Source: an uncultured Muribaculaceae bacterium
Lineage (GTDB): Bacteria; Bacteroidota; Bacteroidia; Bacteroidales; Muribaculaceae
Direction of reading: 5' to 3'
Assembly: GCA_910583775.1 (NCBI GenBank)
Contig: CAJTYD010000007.1
Location: 1-58,983, forward strand
Length of the DNA stretch: 58,983 bases
Both the position numbers and the translations under genes were made by a program. This document shows positions 34,082 to 42,413 of the stretch, piece by piece. The notes beneath the pieces are model-generated. The model was not told the DNA's origin, did not search any database, and saw only the letters and a list, made by a program, of their open reading frames with translations. Numbering within the stretch: the first letter of the stretch is position 1; the number at the start of each line of letters is the position of its first letter.

Positions 34082-36688
34082 ATGAAAAAAATATTGCTAC
34101 TTGCAATAATTTTGCTTTCCTCAATCACAGCCTCAGCTGTAGATGGCTCCCTTTATGTGGGAGAGCACGGTTATCTATCCGGTCCCTCCTATACAGGAAT
34201 CATGGATGCCATATCATGGTATTCGGATCATAAAAATGATATTTTAATCTCGGGTAATTCCTCTGGAGCAGACATATTGATTCAACAATATTTTTCTGGA
34301 GTTGCCAAAATCGAATGTCAGTATGGTTATCATTATTATGTCGGGACAAAAAGGTATAATAAAACGGGCCATCTTGTTTTCACCTTGACTTGCAAAAAAT
34401 CTTCAGTAACTTTCGATAAAAAGAATGTGAAACTGCAGCCGGATGAAACAACAACTCTGACATATTCCAACAGTTCCGGTTTCAAAATTCCTTATGGAAG
34501 ATGGATTTCAAGTGACCCTAAGATAGCAATCATCGATGAGGAACAGGAAGGAACAGGGAAACAAACAGTAAAAATAAAAGCCCTTAAGCCTGGTAAGTGT
34601 GATATTATATTCGGGGCTAACTCTGGAGACGAGAATCCAAGCTGTACCATTACTGTGGAGGAAGTTCCGGCAAAAAGTATATCCTTATCTCCTTCGAAAT
34701 TAACTATTCAAGAAGGTAGTTCTGCTTATTTTAAAATATCGCTCGTTCCTTCCAACTCCTCCTCCACAATAAAATGGACAACTAATGACGGAAATATCGC
34801 ATCAGTTAATTCCAATGGCCTAATAAAGGGAATTAAGGCAGGCACAACTACCATAACGGCAACCACCGATAATGGTCATTCTGCAAGTGGGACTGTTGTG
34901 ATTACTCCTCTTCCAACTTCTGTCACTTTAGGTAGTGAAAACACTGTCTTTTTAGGATATAGCCTTACATTAATTCCAGAATTATCACCTTCAAATGCAA
35001 CAACTTCGTATAAATGGGAATCAGATAATTCAGATATCGTCAGTGTTGATCAAAATGGTACTATTAAGGCTCACTCTTTAGGACAGGCAACAATATCAGT
35101 TGAAACAAAAAACGGGCTTAAAGCTACCAGAACGATTAATGTCCAAGAAGCGCCACAAGGTTTGGATATAGCCAATGTTTTATCTCGTCTTTCTTTCCTA
35201 AAAAAAACTTATAAACTTATCACTCAGAAACAAATAACAAGTATGAAAGCAAGAATTTTTAAAATCACGATAATACCATATTTAGCGATATCGCTCGCTA
35301 TCGTTACCGGTTGTGCCAGTGATACGATAATTGACAATCCGGATATTCCATCTGAAATAACAAACTCTCTCAACAAAATATCCACCAATTGGCTTGCAGC
35401 CCGGGAGGAGATAAAAAACCACATGAAAGGGTATACATTATCTTCAGAATCAACCGATGAAATAGAGATATACGACAACCCCAAAGACAAGTCAAGGATT
35501 GCTTATCATTACAAAAACGATAAACTTATCAGTTCTGCTCTTATGGTTGCATTAGAAGACTCTATCTCTGAATTGAATACAAATGCTATTTTAAAAAACT
35601 ACACTTACATCGGTAATATAAATGAAGAAAAAATTTACTCTAATTCCAATGACAATACTCTTGTTTGCTATTGGACAAAAATACCGGAATATCCACAATA
35701 CACCTGTATTGGATTCTCTCCAATAAACTCAGACTTAATCGGTTCTACAGAAAAATTTAGTGTTAAAACCGGAGAAGTCGAAATTGAGTCCACAAAAGCA
35801 ACATTCAAAGGAGAAATAACTGGAGAAGGAGAAATAACTGAGGCTGGCTTTATTTTCGGACAAGACCCCAACTTAGACAAAAGCAAAGCTCGCAAAACGG
35901 CTTTAGAAAATCCGTCTAAATCCTATTCTATTACAGTAAATGGAATAATAAATGAGGCGAAATATTATTATAGATCTTATGCCATTATAGAAGGAGTTTA
36001 TTACTATGGAGACATTAAAACTTTTGATACTCCAGAACTATTCTATATAATTGATGGGAAGAAATATAAAATGATCAAGATTAAGGGAGCTCCATATGGA
36101 GACATATGCGTAATGCAAACTGAGATTATTCCCACAAAGAGTTTCAAAATAGTTGATTTCGATATGGAAATGGACATAGATGGAGATGGGAAAATTGTAT
36201 TATGGGAATTAAGAGATTTTCTTAATATTTTGATGAAAAAAACTGGTCTTGTCTGGAGATTGCCGACATCGCAGGAATGGATGATAGCAGCCACTGGAGG
36301 AGATAATTCTGAAAATTTCATTTATTCCGGTAGTAATGACATCAATGAGGTAGGTTGGTACAGAGAAAATACCTCCTCTGCTCAACCGCCTGCACTAAAA
36401 AAAGCAAATTCATTAGGGTTTTATGATATGACCGGGAATTACGCTGAATTAACTAATGATTTACAAATTGAGAATTTGAATAAAAAAATTTATTTATCAA
36501 ATAGTACTTTTGATTGGAAATCCTCTCATTCTTATGGAGGTTCCTGGAATCAACCGGCATCTGAATGCACTATAAAAAGTCATTCTATTGTGCCAGGAAT
36601 ATCTAAGAACATCATAGATCCTCAATACTATTCTTTTAGATTTGTAATATCTTGCGAAAAATCTTATGATGAGGTCATTAACAAGTGA
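34082..36688 (+). CDS. Chimeric surface protein: Ig-like repeats joined to a lipoprotein with FGE-like domain
   Basis: The 868-aa reading frame has two export signals. Residues 1-20 are a Sec signal peptide. Three Ig-like segments follow (about 102-195, 200-276, 279-355), the last two of BIG_2 type. Met388 (position 35243) then starts a second, complete lipoprotein signal with lipobox VTGC at Cys411. After a charged region come a fibronectin-like domain (about 555-655) and a formylglycine-generating-enzyme/lectin-fold domain (about 690-860, WRLPTSQEWMIAATGG, GFYDMTGNYAELTND, GGSWNQP). No stop separates the halves. It is AT-rich relative to the flanks, which suggests transfer. It may be two genes fused by loss of a stop, or internal initiation at 35243. 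Confidence 0.8.
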   Translation: MKKILLLAIILLSSITASAVDGSLYVGEHGYLSGPSYTGIMDAISWYSDHKNDILISGNSSGADILIQQYFSGVAKIECQYGYHYYVGTKRYNKTGHLVFTLTCKKSSVTFDKKNVKLQPDETTTLTYSNSSGFKIPYGRWISSDPKIAIIDEEQEGTGKQTVKIKALKPGKCDIIFGANSGDENPSCTITVEEVPAKSISLSPSKLTIQEGSSAYFKISLVPSNSSSTIKWTTNDGNIASVNSNGLIKGIKAGTTTITATTDNGHSASGTVVITPLPTSVTLGSENTVFLGYSLTLIPELSPSNATTSYKWESDNSDIVSVDQNGTIKAHSLGQATISVETKNGLKATRTINVQEAPQGLDIANVLSRLSFLKKTYKLITQKQITSMKARIFKITIIPYLAISLAIVTGCASDTIIDNPDIPSEITNSLNKISTNWLAAREEIKNHMKGYTLSSESTDEIEIYDNPKDKSRIAYHYKNDKLISSALMVALEDSISELNTNAILKNYTYIGNINEEKIYSNSNDNTLVCYWTKIPEYPQYTCIGFSPINSDLIGSTEKFSVKTGEVEIESTKATFKGEITGEGEITEAGFIFGQDPNLDKSKARKTALENPSKSYSITVNGIINEAKYYYRSYAIIEGVYYYGDIKTFDTPELFYIIDGKKYKMIKIKGAPYGDICVMQTEIIPTKSFKIVDFDMEMDIDGDGKIVLWELRDFLNILMKKTGLVWRLPTSQEWMIAATGGDNSENFIYSGSNDINEVGWYRENTSSAQPPALKKANSLGFYDMTGNYAELTNDLQIENLNKKIYLSNSTFDWKSSHSYGGSWNQPASECTIKSHSIVPGISKNIIDPQYYSFRFVISCEKSYDEVINK

Positions 36689-36724
36689 GGGATTTGACGA
36701 GAATTTATTTATGCAACCTAATAT

Positions 36725-36760
36725 TAAGAGTGTGAAGTCAAGATGACTCCACACTCTTCT
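36725..36760 (+). terminator. Hairpin after the surface protein
   Basis: AAGAGTGTG...CACACTCTT with an inner AGTCA/TGACT forms a 14-bp stem with one mismatch. The T-run is weak (TCTTCTTAC). The rest of the 300-bp gap to the next gene has a small nested hairpin (GCTTCG...CGAAGC near 36920-36955) and no ORF. Confidence 0.6.
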
Positions 36761-36987
36761 TACAGTAAAAGCAAGCCTATAAAAAATGCATAAATAGTTC
36801 CCTTAGAAAAGCACTATAATAAATTCAAGATATATTATTAAACCGATTATTACAGTACCGGCTATTGTCAGGGTGAGAATATTTCATTAATTTCACATTC
36901 AAAGAATCCACCCGCACCCGCTTCGCTGCTGTTAGAGACACGTCTCTTACGAAGCTAATGTCGAACGAAATAAAACCGGAATAAAAT

Positions 36988-37764
36988 ATGGCAGTAAATA
37001 TACAGTTTTCCCAATCATATCATTGGTTGAGTTCATGGATCTTAGCTAACGTGATTCAACTCGCGACACAGGATTTTTGCGATCGATTCGTGGATTATCG
37101 CGTGGATCCCGGACGACGGCTTTACGACCAGATGGTGATGGCGGCTCGTTGCGGGGTGGCAAACATCGCAGAGGGTTCCGCCCGACATTCCACATCGATG
37201 GAAACGGAAATGAAGCTTCTCGACGTAGCACGAGCCAGCTTTGACGAACTGCAGGGCGACCTTTTTAATTTCCTGCTACGCAGAAATGCCGACGTATGGT
37301 CAATCGGGAATCCGGACCGTGAGACAATATGGCAACTGCGACTTGACGAGCCCCAATATTCTGCCGACTATCTTCACGATGCCGCAAGACACATACTTCT
37401 CCAGAAAAGCAAATTCAGCCGATGGATAGACAGTGAACATCCTGAGACTGTAGCAAATGCTCTGCTTATCATATGCCTTCGTGAAAACAAAATACTCCAG
37501 GCTCAGATTCAAAACCGACTTGAGAAATTCCGACAGACAGGAGGTTTCACTGAGAACATGACAGCCGAGCGTCTTGAAGCTCGAAAGGTTCAAGCCTTAG
37601 ACAGCGGCGCCCCGCATTGCCCTAAATGCGGTAAGCCGATGCTTAGACGCATGCAGAAGAAGGGGCAGCGACAAGGACGCGAATTCTGGGGATGCAGCGA
37701 CTACCCGAACTGCAACGGCCTCCGGCCCCTTGACAAGCCGAGTTCCCCGGATCAAACAAGATAA
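36988..37764 (+). CDS. Four-helix-bundle protein with C-terminal topoisomerase-type zinc ribbon
   Basis: The 258-aa soluble protein has an N-terminal helical bundle (about residues 10-180; RRLYDQMVMAARCGVANIAEGSARHS resembles the S23/four-helix-bundle signature) and a C-terminal C4 ribbon with Cys211, Cys214, Cys236 and Cys242 in the pattern CPKCGKPM...FWGCSDYPNC, as in topoisomerase I zinc fingers. Databases know such proteins as four-helix-bundle-suffix proteins; function is unknown. Nucleic-acid binding is inferred from the ribbon. Confidence 0.85.
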   Translation: MAVNIQFSQSYHWLSSWILANVIQLATQDFCDRFVDYRVDPGRRLYDQMVMAARCGVANIAEGSARHSTSMETEMKLLDVARASFDELQGDLFNFLLRRNADVWSIGNPDRETIWQLRLDEPQYSADYLHDAARHILLQKSKFSRWIDSEHPETVANALLIICLRENKILQAQIQNRLEKFRQTGGFTENMTAERLEARKVQALDSGAPHCPKCGKPMLRRMQKKGQRQGREFWGCSDYPNCNGLRPLDKPSSPDQTR

Positions 37765-37765
37765 T

Positions 37766-37806
37766 TTCGAGATTCTCGTGAATCCCGAGAACCTCGTGAA
37801 TCTCGA
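37766..37806 (+). terminator. Hairpin after the zinc-ribbon gene
   Basis: CGAGATTC pairs with GAATCTCG around a repeat of CTCGTGAATC. No T-run follows. The remaining gap to tpx (about 260 bp) is AT-rich and carries only the orphan promoter repeat at 37893-37925. Confidence 0.4.
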
Positions 37807-37892
37807 TATCCCCGATTATTGACAATATCTCTCAAGTTACAATCGCTGATCTCATATATAGTTCATGTATCTCTAATAAAAATATAACAGAT

Positions 37893-37925
37893 AAAAACTA
37901 ATATTTTCTTTACTACTGTGCAAAC
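37893..37925 (-). promoter_or_regulatory. Orphan leftward promoter, second copy of the 32-bp repeat
   Basis: 37894-37925 matches 33596-33627 at 30 of 32 positions in the same orientation. It keeps TTTG and a seven-of-eight -7 box on the minus strand, but no minus-strand gene lies to its left. Confidence 0.6.
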
Positions 37926-38066
37926 ATCCGTCCTGAACAAAAGCATACGGAATGTCGTTTCATCATATAAAATTCAATATTCGGGTAATCAGACCCTGAT
38001 GTAATCGTATCATCATCGTGTCTTAAAAGCAAATTATCTTATCATTAAAATTTATTCTTGAAACCT

Positions 38067-38564
38067 ATGGAAACAGTTACATTCAAAGGGACGCCGGTGA
38101 CGCTGGCAGGGACTTTGCCGTCAAAAGGGAGCCACGCACCTGCGTTTACCCTTTCGGCGCAGGATTTATCAGACATAACTCTTGAGGGATTACGCGGCAA
38201 ACGCGTTGTGCTGAACATATTCCCGAGTCTTGACACCGACGTATGCGCCGCCTCGGTCAGAAGGTTCAATCAGGAAGCATCCGGGCTCAAAAACACCGTC
38301 GTGCTGTGCATATCCAAGGATCTGCCGTTTGCCGCCGCAAGATTCTGCACGATAAACGGCATAAAGGACGTATTTACAGCTTCCGGATTCCGGTCTGACT
38401 TCGGGGAGAAGTATGGAATAGAAATCATCGACGGCCCGCTTCGGGGACTTTATGCCAGAGCACTCGTCGTGATCGATGAAGAAGGAAAGATCATGGGCAC
38501 ATCTCTCTGCAAGGAGATTACGGAAGAACCCGACTATGAGTTCGCGAAATCATTGCTTAAATAA
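38067..38564 (+). CDS. tpx: Thiol peroxidase, atypical 2-Cys peroxiredoxin
   Basis: The 165-aa cytoplasmic enzyme reduces peroxides with thioredoxin. Peroxidatic Cys60 is in FPSLDTDVCAASVRRFN and resolving Cys94 in AARFCTINGI, the Tpx spacing. The N-terminal METVTFKGTPVTLAG is the family start, so I chose 38067 over 38058. Monocistronic. No OxyR site was recognised. Confidence 0.95.
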   Translation: METVTFKGTPVTLAGTLPSKGSHAPAFTLSAQDLSDITLEGLRGKRVVLNIFPSLDTDVCAASVRRFNQEASGLKNTVVLCISKDLPFAAARFCTINGIKDVFTASGFRSDFGEKYGIEIIDGPLRGLYARALVVIDEEGKIMGTSLCKEITEEPDYEFAKSLLK

Positions 38565-39085
38565 AAGCTAAGTATATCTTACCGACAGAGTTGTCGGCAG
38601 ACTCCGCCATATTTGCCAATAGACGGCATCCTCTCGACGGGCGGCCGCACGAGCCATGCGTCCGCCCGTCGTGTAAACTAAATTTCATAAAATGAAATAT
38701 AAACCGAAAATATTTGTATCTTTGCAGGGTGATACCGTTCCACGCCCGGGGCAAAATGCCGGAGGGAGTGCGAGCGGCTTGCGGGTATACGCGCATTCAG
38801 TACTCAGAGTGTGTATGAATTTAAACCGATTTTAACTTTTAGAGAATGTTATGGTAAATCTTGAAATCACTACAGATGATCTTTTTGGTGATTTAAGCCA
38901 AGTTTCGGCAGTCGAAAACGAAAGGTTTCTCCTTTCTCAACTTGCTTGAATCCCTCAAAAATCTCTATCTGTATTAATTTCATTTAAATCCAAACACACT
39001 CTTAAATCTCACGCATTCCTCGCTTCGAGACTACGCGTATCTTTCGCTTTAAAACCTCGCGCTCAGCGCAATAAAACTATAACCA
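38565..39085. other. Intergenic region tpx-nadB
   Basis: It has a GC-rich hairpin region after tpx (38585-38680), a -7 box TATCTTTG at 38717-38724 on the plus strand, a GC-rich stretch to 38800 and the 197-bp element at 38806-39002. The nadB leader would therefore be about 350 nt. No conserved gene is seen apart from a 32-codon ORF (38851-38949) inside the element. Confidence 0.55.
38806..39002 (+). mobile_element. MITE-like element, family B, with the shared 49-bp core
   Basis: Terminal inverted repeats of 20 bp (AGAGTGTGTATGAATTTAAA at 38806-38825, partner 38983-39002, 18/20). The centre (38897-38945) is a 49-bp core that matches 55152-55200 at 48 of 49 positions. A 32-codon ORF (38851-38949) reads through the core; such translations are likely by-products of the repeat. 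Confidence 0.8.
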
Positions 39086-40669
39086 ATGGTCTATAGATAC
39101 GATTGTTTAGTTATCGGCTCCGGCATCGCCGGAATGAGTTTCGCGCTCAAAGCCGCTCGCGGAGGAGCCAGGGTGGCTCTCATCTGCAAATCAACGCCCG
39201 ATGAGGCAAACACCAACTTCGCCCAGGGAGGCGTCGCTTCCGTCACCAACCTGGAAGTGGACGACTTCGACAAACACATTCACGACACGATGGTGGCAGG
39301 CGACTGGCTCAGCGACCCCGGAGCTGTCGAGAAAGTGGTCAAGAACGCTCCCGAACAGATAAAGGAGCTTATCGGCTGGGGCGTCGACTTCGATAAAAAG
39401 GAGAACGGCGACTTCGACCTTCACCGCGAAGGCGGTCACTCCGAATTCCGCATCCTGCATCATGCCGACAATACAGGCGCCGAGATTCAGCAGAGCCTTG
39501 TGGAGACCGTGAAAAACAATCCTATGATCGATGTTTTCGAAAACCGCTTCGCCGTAGAGATCATAACCCAGCATCACTTGGGCAAGATCGTGACGCGCCG
39601 AACCCCCGACATCACCTGCTACGGAGCCTACATTCTCAACGAGGAGACCGGAAAAGTCGACACCTTCCTGGCCCGCGTCACCGTGATGGCTACCGGAGGA
39701 GTGGGAGCCGTCTACACCACCACCACCAATCCCCTGATATCGACAGGCGACGGCATCGCCATGGTATACCGCGCCAAAGGCACCGTCAAGGATATGGAAT
39801 TCATTCAGTTCCACCCCACCGCCCTCTATCATCCCGGCGACCGTCCCTCCTTCCTCATCACGGAGGCCATGCGGGGATACGGCGCAGTGCTCCGCAATCT
39901 TGACGGCGAGGAATTCATGCAGAAATATGACCCGCGTCTCTCGCTGGCGCCCCGCGACATAGTGGCCCGCGCCATCGACTCCGAGATGAAACTCCACGGA
40001 ACAGACCACGTCTACCTCGACGTAACCCACAAAGACCCCGAAGAGACACGCCGCCACTTCCCCAACATCTACGAGAAATGTCTCTCGTTGGGCATCGACA
40101 TAACCAAAGACATGATCCCCGTCGCCCCCGCCGCCCACTATCTCTGCGGCGGCATCAAGGTTAACCTCAACGGCGAGAGCTCCATCCAGCGCCTCTACGC
40201 CATCGGCGAATGCAGCTGCACCGGCCTTCACGGAGGAAACCGTCTGGCAAGCAACTCCCTGATTGAGGCCGTGGTCTATGCCGACGCAGCCTCGCGCCAC
40301 GCCCTCTCGGTGCTCAACGGATACGACTTCCGCGAAGACGTGCCCGAATGGAACGATGAGGGAACGGCTCATCCCGAAGAGATGGTGCTCATCACCCAAT
40401 CGGAGAAAGAGGTGAACCAGATCATGGGCTATTATGTTGGGATAGTAAGAAGCGACCTGCGTCTCAAGAGGGCGTGGAACCGCCTCGACATCCTCTACCA
40501 GGAGACGGAAAGTCTCTTCAAGCGCAGCAAGCCCTCGCGCCAGCTCTGCGAGCTCCGCAACATCATCAATGTCGCCTACCTCATCATGCGGCAGGCCATG
40601 GAGCGCAAGGAGAGCCGAGGGCTGCATTTCACCGTAGACTATCCCCACCCCGAGATTAACAAGCATTGA
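39086..40669 (+). CDS. nadB: L-aspartate oxidase
   Basis: It oxidises L-aspartate to iminoaspartate, first step of de novo NAD synthesis. The 527-aa flavoprotein has the FAD dinucleotide fold GSGIAG at 11-16, HREGGHSEFRILHHADNTG with substrate-binding residues, and GGNRLASNSLIEAVVYA near the C-terminal FAD contact. nadA and nadC are not adjacent. Only 6 bp separate it from the S41 peptidase gene, so the two may share a transcript. Confidence 0.96.
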   Translation: MVYRYDCLVIGSGIAGMSFALKAARGGARVALICKSTPDEANTNFAQGGVASVTNLEVDDFDKHIHDTMVAGDWLSDPGAVEKVVKNAPEQIKELIGWGVDFDKKENGDFDLHREGGHSEFRILHHADNTGAEIQQSLVETVKNNPMIDVFENRFAVEIITQHHLGKIVTRRTPDITCYGAYILNEETGKVDTFLARVTVMATGGVGAVYTTTTNPLISTGDGIAMVYRAKGTVKDMEFIQFHPTALYHPGDRPSFLITEAMRGYGAVLRNLDGEEFMQKYDPRLSLAPRDIVARAIDSEMKLHGTDHVYLDVTHKDPEETRRHFPNIYEKCLSLGIDITKDMIPVAPAAHYLCGGIKVNLNGESSIQRLYAIGECSCTGLHGGNRLASNSLIEAVVYADAASRHALSVLNGYDFREDVPEWNDEGTAHPEEMVLITQSEKEVNQIMGYYVGIVRSDLRLKRAWNRLDILYQETESLFKRSKPSRQLCELRNIINVAYLIMRQAMERKESRGLHFTVDYPHPEINKH

Positions 40670-40675
40670 TTCCCG

Positions 40676-42373
40676 ATGAAAAAGACCTCCCTGATAACAG
40701 GCCTCGCGCTGGCCTCTGCAGTGACCCTCTGCGGCGGACTCGTCTCCGCCCAAAAGAGCCATGACGCGGCCCTCGCGCGCCACCTCAACACCTTCAACAC
40801 CATTGTCAAGCAGATCGAACTGCTTTATGTCGATTCCATCAACACCGACCAGAGCTTCAAGTCGGCTATCGCCGCCTTTCTCTCCTCCACAGATCCTTAT
40901 ACGGAATATTATAACGCCGAGGATCAGGAGAAACTCACTAAAATGACCAGCGGCGAATACAGCGGCATCGGCAGCTATCTGATCGAGCGCGACAAGGGTT
41001 CGTATGTAGCGCAGCCAATCGAAGGGAGTCCCGCCGCAAAGGCCGGCCTCCGGCCCGGCGACCATATCATCCGCGTCGACTCTACCGACGTGTCGCAGAC
41101 CGGCACCGAACGCGTGTCGAAACTGCTCAAAGGCATTCCCGGCACTTCGGTTACCGTCACCGTCGACCGCCCGTATGTCACCGACTCCATCCTCACCTTC
41201 ACCATCCAGCGCGGCAAGGTGGTCGAGCCCAGCGTCCCCTACCACACCGTGATCGGCAACACCGGCTATGTGCGCCTCACAAGCTATATCGACAAATCTC
41301 CCGGCGAGATCAAGAGCGTGCTTGAGGAATTCAAGACCGATCCCCGGGTGAAGAACATCATCCTTGACCTCCGAGGAAACGGAGGAGGCCTTGTGGAGAG
41401 CGCCGTCGACATCGTGGGATACTTCGTGCCTAAAGGCACCGAGGTGCTCCGGACCAAAGGGAAGACAGCGGCGCAGGAAAGGATCTACAAGACACAGTAT
41501 TCACCCATCTTCCCCGACATACCGCTCGCCGTGCTGATCGACGGCGGTAGCGCCTCGGCGGCCGAGATCACCGCCGGCGCTCTCCAGGATCTTGACCGCG
41601 CGGTGCTCGTAGGAAGCCGCAGCTTCGGCAAAGGACTGGTGCAGAGCCCGGTCCAGCTGCCTAACGGCGACATGCTCAAAGTGACTACAGCCAAATACCA
41701 CCTCCCCTCGGGCCGACTTATCCAGGCAATCGACTACTCGCACCGCAACGCCGACGGCTCGGTGGCCAGAGTGCCCGACAGCCTGACGAACGTATTCAAG
41801 ACCATCCACGGCCGTGAGGTGCGCGACGGAGGAGGACTCCGCCCCGACTCCACCGTAGACTGGGGGCGTGTGAACCGACTGGTCTATAATATTGTGGCCG
41901 ACAACTGGGCCTTCGACTTCGCCAACAAGTTCGCCGCTAAACACCCCGCGATCCCGGCAGCCGAGGATTTCGAGATCACCGACGAGATATACGCCGATTT
42001 CAAGAAAAGCATCGATCCCGAAAAGTTCAAATACGACAAGGTCTGTGAAGAGATGGTGAAACAGCTTCGCGAAACCACCGAGAGCGAGGGCTACATGAAC
42101 GACGAGACAAAGGCCCAGCTCGACACTCTTGCCCGCCTCCTGACCCATAACCTCGAAAAGGATCTTGATAAAAACCGCGACGAGATCGCCGAATACGTGG
42201 GCAGCGAGATCGTAAGCCGCTATTATTACGACCGGGGAAAGATGGCCTACGAGCTCAAGACCGACAAAGGGGTGAAGAAAGCCTTAGAGATTCTCGACAA
42301 TTCCGCGCTTTATTCAAAGATCCTTGCCGGCGAAAAACAAGCCGTCGCCGCTAAAAAATCCGGAAAAAAATAA
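40676..42373 (+). CDS. S41-family C-terminal processing peptidase
   Basis: The 565-aa periplasmic protease has a signal peptide (1-25), a PDZ domain (about 90-180, YSGIGSYLIERDKGSYVAQPIEGSPAAKAGLRPGD), and the S41 catalytic domain: DLRGNGGG at 231-238, the serine motif GSASAAE at 291-297 and lysine 319 in SFGKG. A helical C-terminal region of about 200 residues follows. It cleaves exported proteins from the C-terminus; targets are unknown. Preceded by nadB and followed 40 bp later by mfd. Confidence 0.93.
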   Translation: MKKTSLITGLALASAVTLCGGLVSAQKSHDAALARHLNTFNTIVKQIELLYVDSINTDQSFKSAIAAFLSSTDPYTEYYNAEDQEKLTKMTSGEYSGIGSYLIERDKGSYVAQPIEGSPAAKAGLRPGDHIIRVDSTDVSQTGTERVSKLLKGIPGTSVTVTVDRPYVTDSILTFTIQRGKVVEPSVPYHTVIGNTGYVRLTSYIDKSPGEIKSVLEEFKTDPRVKNIILDLRGNGGGLVESAVDIVGYFVPKGTEVLRTKGKTAAQERIYKTQYSPIFPDIPLAVLIDGGSASAAEITAGALQDLDRAVLVGSRSFGKGLVQSPVQLPNGDMLKVTTAKYHLPSGRLIQAIDYSHRNADGSVARVPDSLTNVFKTIHGREVRDGGGLRPDSTVDWGRVNRLVYNIVADNWAFDFANKFAAKHPAIPAAEDFEITDEIYADFKKSIDPEKFKYDKVCEEMVKQLRETTESEGYMNDETKAQLDTLARLLTHNLEKDLDKNRDEIAEYVGSEIVSRYYYDRGKMAYELKTDKGVKKALEILDNSALYSKILAGEKQAVAAKKSGKK

Positions 42374-42413
42374 GTCGCTGTCATCCTCTTAAAAAGAAGC
42401 TGTATAAAATTTC

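Noticed and set aside
34082..37764. A diversity-generating retroelement: lectin/FGE-fold target protein next to a four-helix-bundle gene
   Set aside because: No reverse transcriptase and no template repeat of the C-terminal coding region is present in the window, and the bundle gene carries a zinc ribbon unlike the accessory protein of such systems.
39191..41245. 684-codon ORF antisense to nadB and the S41 protease
   Set aside because: It covers two conserved genes on the other strand and has no family features.
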